A DNA stretch of 64,000 nucleotides from DFXE01 sp032054765 (GCA_032054765.1 DAMBSC010000016.1:1-64000); one strand, 5' to 3'. Shown: positions 8,110 to 16,944, counted from the first letter of the stretch. The notes: generated by a model from the sequence alone, not told the origin. Translations and numbers: made by a program.

Positions 8110-8910
8110 ATGGCAGTAAAAATAGAAAAATGGGTGGTTGCCCAAAAGAAATATAAATTGTCCGACAAACACGTCCAAATGGCTCGTGAGTTAGGATTGA
8201 ACCCCGATAAGTTGGGCAAGATAGACAACCATAAACAGGAACTGTGGAAAGCCCCGCTACCTCAATTTATTGAAGAAATATACTTCAAACGTTTCAAGCG
8301 GAAAGAACCTGCAACAGTCCGTTCCTTAAAGGATATTATTGCAGGCAGTAAAGTCAATAAGGAGCAAAAGAAAAGAGAGAAGGAACAAAAACGGAAAGAA
8401 AGATCCATTTATGCTACAAAATTAGAAGCTGTTATCAAAACTATGGAAATTGTTTTTGAATCCGTACCTTATGGCATCGACCATACAATGAAAGTTTTGG
8501 ATAATGCCCGTCAGATTATAACGGAAGAAAAAACAGACCGCTTAAAATATGGAGTAATTATTGAATTAGCTGCCGTCCTGCATGATATAGGAGCGATTGA
8601 AGCCCAAAAGAAGCATGGTAGCATGGAAGGACATTTTCAGGAACTGGAAGGAGTACCCATTGCCGCAGAGATTATGCAGGAACAAAATTACGAACAATCT
8701 ATTATTGATAGAGTATGCTATATCGTTGGTAACCACCATACGCCCGAAAACATAGACGATATTGATTTCCAAATACTATGGGAAGCCGACTTGATAGAGA
8801 ATATGCAGATAATGGACTGCATTCAGAATGAAGTAACTCTAAAACAGTTTGTTGCAAATAATTTCAAAACACAGACTGGTAAAAATATTGCTTTAAACAG
8901 ATATCGTTAA
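8110..8910 (+). CDS. HD-domain phosphohydrolase with N-terminal extension
   Basis: 266 residues. Residues 1-~75 (KWVVAQKKYKLSDKHVQMARELG ... HKQELWKAPLP ... YFKRFKR) match a short stand-alone domain found in many Bacteroidales proteins. A lysine/glutamate-rich linker (~75-100) joins it to an HD-superfamily domain: H in GIDHTMK, the HD pair in AAVLHDIGA (about residues 157-158), HH in NHHTPE and D in EADLIEN, all in the right order for metal-dependent phosphohydrolases. The substrate is probably a nucleotide or phosphorylated small molecule; which one cannot be told. It stands alone on the plus strand behind its own promoter, between minus-strand cargo genes. The fusion of these two domains is the unusual feature. 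Confidence 0.75.
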   Translation: MAVKIEKWVVAQKKYKLSDKHVQMARELGLNPDKLGKIDNHKQELWKAPLPQFIEEIYFKRFKRKEPATVRSLKDIIAGSKVNKEQKKREKEQKRKERSIYATKLEAVIKTMEIVFESVPYGIDHTMKVLDNARQIITEEKTDRLKYGVIIELAAVLHDIGAIEAQKKHGSMEGHFQELEGVPIAAEIMQEQNYEQSIIDRVCYIVGNHHTPENIDDIDFQILWEADLIENMQIMDCIQNEVTLKQFVANNFKTQTGKNIALNRYR

Positions 8911-8965
8911 TGTCAGATTGCATGAATATCAGCACAGGAACCGGCGTTCCCGATATTCGTTTAGA

Positions 8966-9298
8966 TTAATGTGTGTAATCCAAAATTACAACATCATCGC
9001 CTATCTTTTTCTGAATACTTTTTTTCATCATTTCTGCATTGGGACAAGGAAAACCTATGGGTGTTCCTTTAAAAATACATGATGCAAAGGCTATTATTTC
9101 CGCTCCACGATCTACCAACATCTTGGCACGAGGAACTGAACGTTTGCCGGGGCATCCGCCACAAGTAACGAAACCTACTATTTCACATTCTCCATATTCG
9201 GCAAATGCAAGTTTACCACCTGTGGCAACCTTGAAACAGGTCGTTCCCGGACACATATCCTCTGTTTGCTGACAACGTATTATTCCTATTTTCTTCAT
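8966..9298 (-). CDS. CGGC-domain protein
   Basis: 110 residues with the namesake TCGGCPG motif (about residues 46-51) plus further paired cysteines (CQQTEDMCPGTTC near the N-terminus, FASCIFKG and FPCPN later). CGGC-domain proteins are small, presumably metal-binding or redox-active proteins, often from anaerobes. Its start overlaps the stop of the acetyltransferase gene by 4 bp (ATGA), so the pair is translationally coupled and likely works together. Cytoplasmic. No substrate can be inferred. Confidence 0.8.
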   Translation of the reverse strand: MKKIGIIRCQQTEDMCPGTTCFKVATGGKLAFAEYGECEIVGFVTCGGCPGKRSVPRAKMLVDRGAEIIAFASCIFKGTPIGFPCPNAEMMKKSIQKKIGDDVVILDYTH

Positions 9299-10062
9299 AT
9301 CTTTATTACTTTATCGAAACGACTATCCATACAAGCACTAAGGTCGGTGGTGACGAATTTTCCATTGTAATACAAGCTGAATATAGTTGCCGGAGTAGGA
9401 GAAGCTTTGGCTTCTTCCATGCAGGTAAATTTGATAATCTTCAACGGAAGATTTCTTTTCTGTGCCGTTTCCTGCAATGAATTTTGGATGTGATATTCCG
9501 TAAATGGACAACGGTTGGAATAATAAACCACTATACCATTCTTATCGGGGCATTCTCCGCTTAAGGTGCTCTCATTGAATGATGGAGTATCGGCTTCCGG
9601 CTTTAATTTCAGTGCGAGCAAGCTGAATCCAGAAGGAAGTGTTTGAACTGTTTCAAATCCTTGTCGGATAAACCATTTAGGATCACTCATAAAGTGAAAC
9701 TTCTTTGTCCCGACTACGGTTACTAAACCCTCTTTCCCTTGTCGCTTTGCATCGTCGATGGCTGTTTGAAGCAGGGCTTTGGCATAGCCCTTCCCTTTAT
9801 ATTGTCCCGACACCCAGAAGCAGTTTATCATGAGCCAATTAGGAGCCTCGACAGGAACCCATGCCTTTTCTGCAGGAGTATATTCGATGAACACCTTTGC
9901 ACGCTCGTCCAATCGTCTGAAAACATACCCGTTGTCGAACTCCTTTTTCAACCACTCCTTTTTCAACTCATAGCTGTCTTTACACTTTTTGTCGGAAAAG
10001 GCGCAGCAAATATGTTCTTTCCCGATATTCTCTTTATTTAGTGTAATAAAGGTTGCTTCCAT
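9295..10062 (-). CDS. GNAT acetyltransferase with YoaP-like domain
   Basis: 255 residues. Residues ~1-150 are a GNAT domain; the acetyl-CoA-binding segment is VSGQYKGKGYAKALLQTAI (about residues 89-107). Residues ~165-255 match the YoaP-like C-terminal domain, with a thioredoxin-like VVYYSNRCPFTEYH segment whose single Cys replaces a CxxC pair. YoaP-type proteins are annotated as putative acyltransferases; the substrate is unknown. The promoter box TATTTTTG (complement of 10093-10100) lies 30 bp upstream within a duplicated repeat. Forms an operon with the CGGC-domain gene. Confidence 0.8.
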   Translation of the reverse strand: MEATFITLNKENIGKEHICCAFSDKKCKDSYELKKEWLKKEFDNGYVFRRLDERAKVFIEYTPAEKAWVPVEAPNWLMINCFWVSGQYKGKGYAKALLQTAIDDAKRQGKEGLVTVVGTKKFHFMSDPKWFIRQGFETVQTLPSGFSLLALKLKPEADTPSFNESTLSGECPDKNGIVVYYSNRCPFTEYHIQNSLQETAQKRNLPLKIIKFTCMEEAKASPTPATIFSLYYNGKFVTTDLSACMDSRFDKVIKI

Positions 10063-10092
10063 GTTATTTTATTCGTATTTATTTCTTGCCTA

Positions 10093-10153
10093 CAAAAATA
10101 CCCATAAAAAAACACCTGACAAAATAGCTTGACAGGTGCTTCTCAAAGAGTTG
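10093..10153 (-). repeat. terminator-promoter repeat, copy 2
   Basis: About 80% identical to 7180-7240. On the minus strand CACCTGTCAAG ... TTTTGTCAGGTG forms a stem with one mismatch followed by seven T residues, directly behind the last gene of the tra operon, so it should terminate that operon. It is followed by TTTG (complement of 10120-10123), a 19-bp spacer and TATTTTTG (complement of 10093-10100), the promoter for the YoaP/CGGC pair. Confidence 0.7.
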
Positions 10154-10154
10154 T

Positions 10155-10742
10155 CTAAAGGTGCTTATTAAATAGGAAACCACACCACCCGGTCGGATTC
10201 AGATAGCGTTTCCCCTTCCTTATTTCATAATGAAGGTGATTACCTGTTGCTATTCCTGTATTACCAACACAGGCTATTTGCTGGGTTATACTTACCAAAT
10301 CTCCTGTATTTACCATTGTTCTGCTTAAATGTGCATAGAACGAACAGAAACCGCCAGCGTGTTTAATCTCAATGAAGTTTCCATACCCAGAACAATAACC
10401 TTTGCGGGTTACAATTCCGTTTCCGGTGGCATACACAGGTGTGCCTTTAGTTTTTGGAATGTCAATCCCTGTATGAAATTTCCTTATCCTGTAAACAGGA
10501 TGAACACGCCATCCAAACCTCGAAGAAATGCGTATTGGCTCCTTAACCGGAAAAATAACGGGATAGTCGCATAATTCTTCTATTGACATTTGCATTGAAT
10601 CGACAACTCGCTGAAATTCATTTATAGAATATGCCTGCTTCGTACATTCTTCTATTTCTATTTTTCTATTCAGAGAACCAAACGGTTGTCCCGATGCCGG
10701 TAAACACAGCAAAACGGTTAAGAATATTATCAGGTATTTCAT
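10155..10742 (-). CDS. M23-family peptidoglycan endopeptidase
   Basis: 195 residues from the ATG giving MKYLIIFLTV; a TTG two codons earlier is less likely. An N-terminal signal peptide (about residues 1-20, ending near ASGQP) sends it to the periplasm. The C-terminal half is a LytM/M23 domain with the zinc ligands HTGID (HxxxD) and HLHYE (HxH). It would cut peptide cross-links in peptidoglycan to open a path for the transfer machine. As last gene of the tra operon, it occupies the position where related ICEs carry a lysozyme-like hydrolase. Full length and intact by eye. Confidence 0.85.
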   Translation of the reverse strand: MKYLIIFLTVLLCLPASGQPFGSLNRKIEIEECTKQAYSINEFQRVVDSMQMSIEELCDYPVIFPVKEPIRISSRFGWRVHPVYRIRKFHTGIDIPKTKGTPVYATGNGIVTRKGYCSGYGNFIEIKHAGGFCSFYAHLSRTMVNTGDLVSITQQIACVGNTGIATGNHLHYEIRKGKRYLNPTGWCGFLFNKHL

Positions 10743-10809
10743 AGTCAATCTGTAATTAAAGTAAGTACCCGAAATAATCCGGGCACTTTACTTATTTTAT
10801 TTTGTTGGA

Positions 10810-11262
10810 CTATTCTTCCTCCGGTTCTTCATCCCCTTTGGCATTCTGAAACGAGAATGTTTTTTGAACTACCTGCCCGAATGAATCTTCAATGTACACG
10901 TCAATAACCTGCTGATCCGTGCTATGTGAAGTATAATAAAGTCGGAAGGTTGTTTTCTTCAACAAGTACAGGTCATTCGGTAGGAATACCGTACCGTCGT
11001 CCAGTCTTAACTCACCTTTTCCGTCAGGTTGGAAATAACGAATTTTGAACGCCGTTTCGCTGTAATTGCCTTCTCTGACTATCTGACACCTGACTTCAAC
11101 AGTTTCACCTTCAGTAATCCGTTTCTGAACGGGCATTGTTTCCAAATCGAAGCTATACACCTGTTTCACGTCCAATTCATCATCACAAGCGGCAAACATT
11201 AATACGATGGCTGCCAGCCATGCCGTGAGCGCAAGCGCCCTTTTGAATGTTATCTTTTTCAT
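10810..11262 (-). CDS. traQ: conjugal transfer lipoprotein TraQ (DUF3872)
   Basis: 150 residues. The signal peptide ends in a lipobox (MFAACDDE, Cys about residue 26), so it is a lipoprotein. The mature part is beta-rich and ends in an acidic tail (EEPEEE). The sequence and position match DUF3872/TraQ of CTnDOT-type elements. Note that no TraP-like primase gene lies between traO and traQ, unlike CTnDOT. Presumed part of the outer-membrane end of the type IV secretion apparatus; its exact role is unknown. Confidence 0.8.
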   Translation of the reverse strand: MKKITFKRALALTAWLAAIVLMFAACDDELDVKQVYSFDLETMPVQKRITEGETVEVRCQIVREGNYSETAFKIRYFQPDGKGELRLDDGTVFLPNDLYLLKKTTFRLYYTSHSTDQQVIDVYIEDSFGQVVQKTFSFQNAKGDEEPEEE

Positions 11263-11274
11263 TTTTTTCTGTTT

Positions 11275-11859
11275 TTAATTTATCATAAACCGAAGCCCGA
11301 TACCGAACTGCGTATGGAAGTGTCCGCTTGATGTTCCCCAGAGAATACGCTCACGTCCCGTCAGAAGCAGGATAACCCTATCCGTCAGGTAGGTTTCAAT
11401 CTCTAACGTAATCGCACCACCATACAGGAATCGGTCTTTATTTTGGATAGTTGAGCCGTCATACAATAGTTTGTCGCCCCAATTCACCGTTTCATATCCG
11501 GCCAGCGCCGATGCGCCGAGAGAGAAGAAAAAAGTCTTTGAGCCGTCGGAGAGAAACTTATAATAATAACCACCTTCTCCGGTAAACTGCGCCATAGGAA
11601 TACGCCCGTCCTTATAGGGATAATAGCGGTTCAGATACTCCGCCCCGAACACCCATTTATTGGCGTTCTTTGCGTATGTACTCATGGCAATCCCGAAGTA
11701 ATACCCCAATTCGTTGCGGTTGTCTGATGTATGAAAACCATCGACCATACCGCCCCTAAGTTCCAAGCCACGCATCCCTTTCAGGGCGCGTTGGGCGTGT
11801 GCTTTGCCTCCCATGACAAGACACAACGCCACTACAATAAAAAACACAGCCCTTTTCAT
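11275..11859 (-). CDS. traO: conjugal transfer protein TraO
   Basis: 194 residues with a clear signal peptide (cleavage after AHA-Q near residue 23). The remainder alternates polar and aromatic residues in short strands and ends in LRFMIN, typical of an outer-membrane beta-barrel. Sequence and location (traN upstream by one base, traQ downstream) match TraO of Bacteroidales conjugative transposons. Likely an outer-membrane component of the transfer channel. Confidence 0.85.
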   Translation of the reverse strand: MKRAVFFIVVALCLVMGGKAHAQRALKGMRGLELRGGMVDGFHTSDNRNELGYYFGIAMSTYAKNANKWVFGAEYLNRYYPYKDGRIPMAQFTGEGGYYYKFLSDGSKTFFFSLGASALAGYETVNWGDKLLYDGSTIQNKDRFLYGGAITLEIETYLTDRVILLLTGRERILWGTSSGHFHTQFGIGLRFMIN

Positions 11860-11860
11860 A

Positions 11861-12814
11861 TTACTTCGTTTTTAGTTCGTTGATAACCTTTGCACGTATC
11901 AAATCGGCATTTTCTACCGTAAAGGTCTGATGCCGTCCGCCCTCTTTCTCATGAAGTTCGATAACAAGGTGCTTATCGTCCGGGATTGTGAATTTCGGCA
12001 AGGTAAATATGGAGCGTTCACTCTTTTTTCCACCGATAAGCGTTACATTATTGTGCGCCCTGAGCGGCCAGATAACCTGCTCCTGAATGGCGGTACGCTT
12101 CGCCACCTTTTTATCTACAATCTTGAACGTGATATAGTCTACATCAAAAGGCACATTGGACGAGTTTTTCAGTTGCAAATGGAAATACAGTAATCCGTTA
12201 TGCGAATAAATTCCTTTGAGTAGATACTGGATGCCGAAACGCTTACTGCCGATATGCTTCACTTCCCTGTCGTTGTTCTTATAGATAGACCTCATTATCA
12301 GTTTGACAAGCAAGGGTGATTCCTGACCGAGTTCGTGCATATAGATGTCCAGTGCATTATTCGGTCTATTGGTCGCTTCGCCGTCATGGATAAAATCGGT
12401 CATTTCGATAGAGAGCTTTACCGGTTCGTCGGCATACTTCACATTAAAAGTATAGTACGCTCCGTCTTCTGTAATTACCGCCAGATTACTCTCCCGGCTA
12501 AAATCACGCAAGGCGGCTTTTACACGCAACACGTTCTCCGTTCCGTCGGCTTTTGCTGCCAGCAGATCTGCCGAACCTAAATCCACATAGCGGATAGCGG
12601 ACGGGAAAATGATATGCACGGTTTTCGAGAATGTTACCTCCAGCGCGTGGGGTGGAATCATCCGGTCGAATGTCAGCGGGCGGGTAAAGCCCTGATAGTA
12701 GTCGCCCGTTGTAGGGGTGGTCTGTGTTACTGTAACCGTTTCTTTGGTTACTTCCTGTGCGTTAGCCGCAAATACTGTCGCTACGAAAGCGAACATCAAA
12801 AAATACTTTTTCAT
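11861..12814 (-). CDS. traN: conjugal transfer protein TraN (DUF4138)
   Basis: 317 residues with a signal peptide (ends ANAQ, about residue 20). The family blocks are visible: the N-terminal KTVHIIFPSAIRYVDLGS strand and the C-terminal region with FDVDYITFKIVDKK. TraN/DUF4138 is functionally comparable to VirB9, a periplasmic/outer-membrane core subunit that engages TraM. Its start is 28 bp below a copy of the CCACTAAAATTCC motif on the coding strand. One base separates it from traO. Confidence 0.88.
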   Translation of the reverse strand: MKKYFLMFAFVATVFAANAQEVTKETVTVTQTTPTTGDYYQGFTRPLTFDRMIPPHALEVTFSKTVHIIFPSAIRYVDLGSADLLAAKADGTENVLRVKAALRDFSRESNLAVITEDGAYYTFNVKYADEPVKLSIEMTDFIHDGEATNRPNNALDIYMHELGQESPLLVKLIMRSIYKNNDREVKHIGSKRFGIQYLLKGIYSHNGLLYFHLQLKNSSNVPFDVDYITFKIVDKKVAKRTAIQEQVIWPLRAHNNVTLIGGKKSERSIFTLPKFTIPDDKHLVIELHEKEGGRHQTFTVENADLIRAKVINELKTK

Positions 12815-12841
12815 TACTTGTTTTTTAAAGTGTTATAAAAT

Positions 12842-12854
12842 GGAATTTTAGTGG
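12842..12854 (-). promoter_or_regulatory. CCACTAAAATTCC motif upstream of traN
   Basis: On the coding (minus) strand the 13-mer CCACTAAAATTCC lies 28 bp before the traN ATG in the traM-traN gap. The same or nearly the same 13-mer recurs at 21076, 22317, 63634 and 63707. It might be an operator or a conserved translation-leader element. Confidence 0.4.
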
Positions 12855-12880
12855 CAGCCGCAGGCTGTTTTGTTATTATG

Positions 12881-14215
12881 TTATTTCAATGGAGGAAGTA
12901 ACAGTACTTGATAACCTGCTTTGAGCGTTATTTTTACCGTTCGCATTTTTCGGCTGACATACTGTGATGCTCCCTGAATAGCACTCCGCCCCAAGTCGGC
13001 CAACAGTTGCGATCCGGCATCATCCGTTATTGTGATGCTACTTCCCATACCTGACCCCATATTGGCGGCAATCTCTTTGACGGCATTTATTTCCTCCGAG
13101 CCGGGAACGGAAATCCCTTGCCCGCCGTCTAAGTCATAGACCAGCAGTTCAACCGGGATAACATTTCCGGCGTGTTGGATGGCATTAATGGTAATGCCCA
13201 TTCTTTCGCCAGTGATACGTGCCGAGCCGGTTACCACCGTATTGGCGGGAATACGATAATTCCCTGCCATCATGGGTTCCAATAGACGCAAACCCACTTC
13301 CTGCCCGTCGGTAATCGTTACTGTCTGATAGACACACGCCCTGATGCTGTTTTTTTCTTTCACATCTTCGTTTCCCGCCACTGTATTGAATCCCCAATTC
13401 CGGGGCTTGACAAATTCTTTCATAAAGACAGAATCCGGCATCGGGGCAGCCAGTAGCGATACTACATTGTGGCGTACCTGTGTAACAGGTTGTACGGCTA
13501 CCTTGCCATTTGTCGTGTTGCCCACAGGCGTATTGCCACCGGAAGCCTGTTCTCCGCCGCCCATATAGCGGGCGGCAATAGCGTAGGATTTTTCAATCAT
13601 CGCCAGTTGTTCTTCTTCGGAAGACTTACGTTCCTGTTCCTCTGTTAGCCGCTGTTCCAATTCCTGTATGCGTGCTTCCAAAGCAAGCTGCGCCTGTTCG
13701 TCCGTTTTTGTGGCGGGTTCTTCATAGAAATTACCTAACTGACGGTTTACATCCTGATAGGCGCTGTTTGAAGTCTGGAAAGCATTTCCACTTCGGGAAG
13801 GCGTTCGATTGCCCGACGTAGGTTCTTCGTAATAATCCGGCGATTGTGGAGTTATTTTCACCTGTTCTTTTCCGGTTTCATTTTCTTCGCCCAGGTTAAA
13901 GGCAAAATCCTGTAAGGAACGCATTTTTTCCTGTTGTTTATTTTGCATCGCTTCCTGCATATAGGCATCACGCTTATCAGACACAATACCGCTCTCTTTG
14001 GGTGTCGGCAGGTCGGTATTAAAACCAACCTTTTGTTCCTCTTCTTTCTCCCCTGACGGGGCGAAGATGAGCCACATCGACCCGGCGAACAGTAGGAACA
14101 ATAGCGGGAAGATGATCATCTTCTTGCGCTTCTGTAGCTCTTGTGGCGTGAGTTCCTTTTTCTCTTTCTCCACCACAGGCTTTTCGTTATTCTGATTCAA
14201 ATTTTCCGTACTCAT
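12881..14215 (-). CDS. traM: conjugal transfer protein TraM
   Basis: 444 residues. One N-terminal membrane segment (MIIFPLLFLLFAGSMWLIF, about residues 34-52) anchors it in the inner membrane. Next is a long, Gln/Glu-rich periplasmic linker with coiled-coil potential (about residues 165-205), then a C-terminal domain (from about residue 290) that is VirB10-like in placement. Matches Bacteroidales conjugative transposon TraM. Would span the periplasm and link the inner-membrane complex to TraN/TraO. Its 5' end overlaps traL by 29 bp. Confidence 0.9.
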   Translation of the reverse strand: MSTENLNQNNEKPVVEKEKKELTPQELQKRKKMIIFPLLFLLFAGSMWLIFAPSGEKEEEQKVGFNTDLPTPKESGIVSDKRDAYMQEAMQNKQQEKMRSLQDFAFNLGEENETGKEQVKITPQSPDYYEEPTSGNRTPSRSGNAFQTSNSAYQDVNRQLGNFYEEPATKTDEQAQLALEARIQELEQRLTEEQERKSSEEEQLAMIEKSYAIAARYMGGGEQASGGNTPVGNTTNGKVAVQPVTQVRHNVVSLLAAPMPDSVFMKEFVKPRNWGFNTVAGNEDVKEKNSIRACVYQTVTITDGQEVGLRLLEPMMAGNYRIPANTVVTGSARITGERMGITINAIQHAGNVIPVELLVYDLDGGQGISVPGSEEINAVKEIAANMGSGMGSSITITDDAGSQLLADLGRSAIQGASQYVSRKMRTVKITLKAGYQVLLLPPLK

Positions 14216-14495
14216 AATTAAAATCGTTTACTTGTTTTACACTATCCAACAGCGATTGCTTCTGCCGGAGTTCCAGTTCCAGCTTTTCGATATGCTGTAT
14301 CTGCATCCTTTCGCCGTTTCCTTTACCGATATGGTAAATAGAGGAAATGGTGAAGTAGATAGACAGCCCGCTTAAAGTCAATACCATAAAAATGGTTATC
14401 AGTATCCGGGCATCCTTACTGAGCGACCCGCACGCATAGCGGAGACGGTCGCCCACCCATTCAAAGGGGTTGATTCGTTTCTTTTTCTTTGCCAT
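14187..14495 (-). CDS. traL: conjugal transfer protein TraL (DUF3989)
   Basis: 102 residues: basic N-terminus (MAKKKKRINPFEW), one membrane segment (ILITIFMVLTLSGLSIYFTI, about residues 31-50), and a short helical tail. Corresponds to DUF3989/TraL. Overlaps the start of traM by 29 bp, implying coupled translation. Small inner-membrane subunit of the mating-pair formation complex. Confidence 0.8.
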   Translation of the reverse strand: MAKKKKRINPFEWVGDRLRYACGSLSKDARILITIFMVLTLSGLSIYFTISSIYHIGKGNGERMQIQHIEKLELELRQKQSLLDSVKQVNDFNYEYGKFESE

Positions 14496-14500
14496 GATTT

Positions 14501-15124
14501 TTACCGTGCTAATGTCCTGAGGTCGCGGTTTTCGATTATTTCAAACTTCTCCATCGTAAAACCGTGTGGGTTGTTATCACTCCGTACCGAATTAATTAGG
14601 TTGCACCGGGTAACCAGAGAACGCTCCGTGATATTACTTTCCCGGATAATCATCTGGCGGGCGTAAGTCATAGCTCGGTAGGGATAAATATTAAGATCAA
14701 TCGCCACGCTATCCACCTGAATGGTCTGGTTAATATTTCCCGACACAATCCGGTTATAATACCCCTTTTCCTGCATGTCCTGATAATACGCAAAGGCGCT
14801 CTTATCGACCAGAAACAAGGCTCGGTTGATATTGGATTCGATAGCCGAACGGTCGGGCGAGAGCGTAAAAAAGAGTTCGTGAAACCTTTTTATATGCTCT
14901 TTTGCTTCGACAGGACGGTTTTGCGAAAGGTCTTGGGAGAGCGCCAGCATAAGAGATTTACCCTCATCCAAAATGTAAATTTTCTGCCGTTGGGCTTCCG
15001 CAAACTGATAGGACTTGATTACGCTGAAAACCGCCACTATCGCACACAAACAGAGGAAGACGATACCGAATATCCGTATCTGTTTGAAACTGCTTTCTAT
15101 ATTTTTTAATGATTTAAACTCCAT
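14501..15124 (-). CDS. traK: conjugal transfer protein TraK
   Basis: 207 residues with one N-terminal transmembrane helix (about residues 19-36) and a periplasmic domain. The SLKNIESSFKQIR start, the FFTLSPD block and the MTYARQMIIRESNITERSLVTRC block are those of Bacteroidales TraK, comparable to VirB8. 5 bp upstream of traL in the operon. Confidence 0.9.
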   Translation of the reverse strand: MEFKSLKNIESSFKQIRIFGIVFLCLCAIVAVFSVIKSYQFAEAQRQKIYILDEGKSLMLALSQDLSQNRPVEAKEHIKRFHELFFTLSPDRSAIESNINRALFLVDKSAFAYYQDMQEKGYYNRIVSGNINQTIQVDSVAIDLNIYPYRAMTYARQMIIRESNITERSLVTRCNLINSVRSDNNPHGFTMEKFEIIENRDLRTLAR

Positions 15125-15158
15125 AATTTTTAATGATTAAAATTGATAAATCGGCGGG

Positions 15159-16262
15159 TTACGGTGTAGGGCCGCCACCGCCCCCTGTCTGGTAATTTTG
15201 TCCATTGGGGCCACTACCGCCGCTTCCACCACCACTACCTCCACCGGATGAACCGCCCGAAGAACTACTGCCTCCACGCGCTGCTCTGCCCATGAGGTTT
15301 CCGGCGATTGCACCACCTACACCTGCCGTAAATGCTCCGGCACGGGCGATACCACCCATTGCACCGCTTGCCCCGCCACCTGATTGGATAATCCACTCGG
15401 CTACGGTCGGTACGCTGAAATAGCCTATAATTCCGATGATAAGGAAGATGATATACACGCCATTACTTCCGTCCGGTATGTAGGAAGGATCTTGGAGTGC
15501 GACAATATCCGCCTGCAACATCAAAGCCTGTATTGTAGAGAGTACCGCCGAAAAAATGTCAGCCACGGGCAACCACAGGTACACACTGATATACCGTGCT
15601 ATCCAGTTGGTCAGCGTGGACTGGAATCCGTCGTAAATGGAGAGTGCAAAAGAGAGCGGCCCCAAAATAGCCAGGACGACCAGAAAGAAGGTACGCAGGG
15701 TATCAATGGTCAGTCCGGCGGCGTTGTAGAGCAATTCAAAAAAATCGCTTACAAGCTGTCGGAACCACATCTTTATATTATACCATGTGTGTTCCCACCA
15801 CATCGACACCATTGTGCCTATTTGCCGAATGCCGAGTTCCGAGAATTTTTCCTCGTACACCTCGTCATTGACAAGCCATTCTTTGCCCTCACGCACCCGT
15901 GCCTCATATTCCAACGCATCCCGTTGTTGCTGTAATGATTCCACGTTTTCTATCTGGCTTTCCAGAATGCCGTGCGCACCCTTTACAACGGGCGACATAA
16001 CGGCATTGATAGTACCCAAAACGATGGTCGGGAAAAACATAATACACAGACCAATGGCGAAAGGCCGGAGCAACGGGAATACGTCGATAGGTTCGGCGCT
16101 TGCCAGCGACTTCCACACACGGTAAGCCACGTAGAACAACGCACCCAGACCCGCCACCCCTTTGGCTACACCGATCATGTCGGCACAAAGGGGCATCATA
16201 TCCTGATACAGATTCCGGAGAATCTGATGCAGGTTTTCAAAATCTACTGCTAACAACATCAT
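15159..16262 (-). CDS. traJ: conjugal transfer protein TraJ
   Basis: 367 residues, a VirB6-like inner-membrane channel protein. Several hydrophobic segments are visible (VAKGVAGLGALFYVAYRVW; LLRPFAIGLCIMFFPTIVLG; LRTFFLVVLAILGPLSFALS; VYIIFLIIGIIGYFSV). The C-terminal ~60 residues are a Gly/Ser-rich low-complexity tail. Two adjacent ATG codons could serve as start. It lies 3 bp after traI. Confidence 0.9.
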   Translation of the reverse strand: MMLLAVDFENLHQILRNLYQDMMPLCADMIGVAKGVAGLGALFYVAYRVWKSLASAEPIDVFPLLRPFAIGLCIMFFPTIVLGTINAVMSPVVKGAHGILESQIENVESLQQQRDALEYEARVREGKEWLVNDEVYEEKFSELGIRQIGTMVSMWWEHTWYNIKMWFRQLVSDFFELLYNAAGLTIDTLRTFFLVVLAILGPLSFALSIYDGFQSTLTNWIARYISVYLWLPVADIFSAVLSTIQALMLQADIVALQDPSYIPDGSNGVYIIFLIIGIIGYFSVPTVAEWIIQSGGGASGAMGGIARAGAFTAGVGGAIAGNLMGRAARGGSSSSGGSSGGGSGGGSGGSGPNGQNYQTGGGGGPTP

Positions 16263-16265
16263 GGC

Positions 16266-16886
16266 TTACCAGTATCTTTCCGTTGGTTTACCATAGAGCG
16301 CACGTACCCTCTCCATATCACCCTTTTGCTGGCTGCGGATAAAGGATATGGAGATATTCTTATTGGTATAATACTTGGTCAGGTTGCGGTAATCGCACAT
16401 CTTGGTATAAATCTGGTCTATCGCATCCATACGTTCCTTATCGGACAGCGAGAGTCCGTTGCCGGGTGTAACGATGTTTTTTAGTTCCGTAACCAAAGCC
16501 CCGCCTTCTTCCAACAGCTTGGCATAACCCAGAGCAATCGCTTCCAGTTCGTTCACACTGAAATTGGGATCGGATACCATTCTGTTGAATCCGCCGGAAT
16601 ACATATTGGTAATCTCGCTTATCATTTCGATAGTCAGCTTTACTTTGCGGGCATCTTTAATCAGGTTATTGACTGATTTAAGCGCATCGTAATACTGCTT
16701 ACCCTGCTCGTAGATTTTTACGGTTTCCTTTACGTTACTTACCAGATTGTTTACGGTAGCGGAGGATTTAACCACCTGTTGAATGTTCTGCACCAGATTG
16801 GACGGATCGAGAACCGCCCATTGCGCTTTCGCCTGAAATGTGAAGCCAAAAACGGCGACACACATTATTAAAATGAATCGTTTCAT
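16266..16886 (-). CDS. traI: conjugal transfer protein TraI (DUF4141)
   Basis: 206 residues with a signal peptide (ends AKAQ, about residue 22) and a helical periplasmic body (VNNLVSNVKETVKIYEQGKQYYDAL ...). This is the DUF4141 family, the VirB5-like member of Bacteroidales transfer operons. Near the C-terminus it has YYTNKNISISFIRSQQKGD. Sits between the DUF3876 gene and traJ, as expected. Confidence 0.88.
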   Translation of the reverse strand: MKRFILIMCVAVFGFTFQAKAQWAVLDPSNLVQNIQQVVKSSATVNNLVSNVKETVKIYEQGKQYYDALKSVNNLIKDARKVKLTIEMISEITNMYSGGFNRMVSDPNFSVNELEAIALGYAKLLEEGGALVTELKNIVTPGNGLSLSDKERMDAIDQIYTKMCDYRNLTKYYTNKNISISFIRSQQKGDMERVRALYGKPTERYW

Positions 16887-16944
16887 GTTTCTTACTTTTT
16901 ATTTGTTTGATACTTCTTTTGAAAGGGAGAGCAGTAGCCGGTCG

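Noticed and set aside
15205..15423. Proline-rich plus-strand frame
   Set aside because: It is the antisense shadow of the Gly/Ser-rich tail of TraJ.
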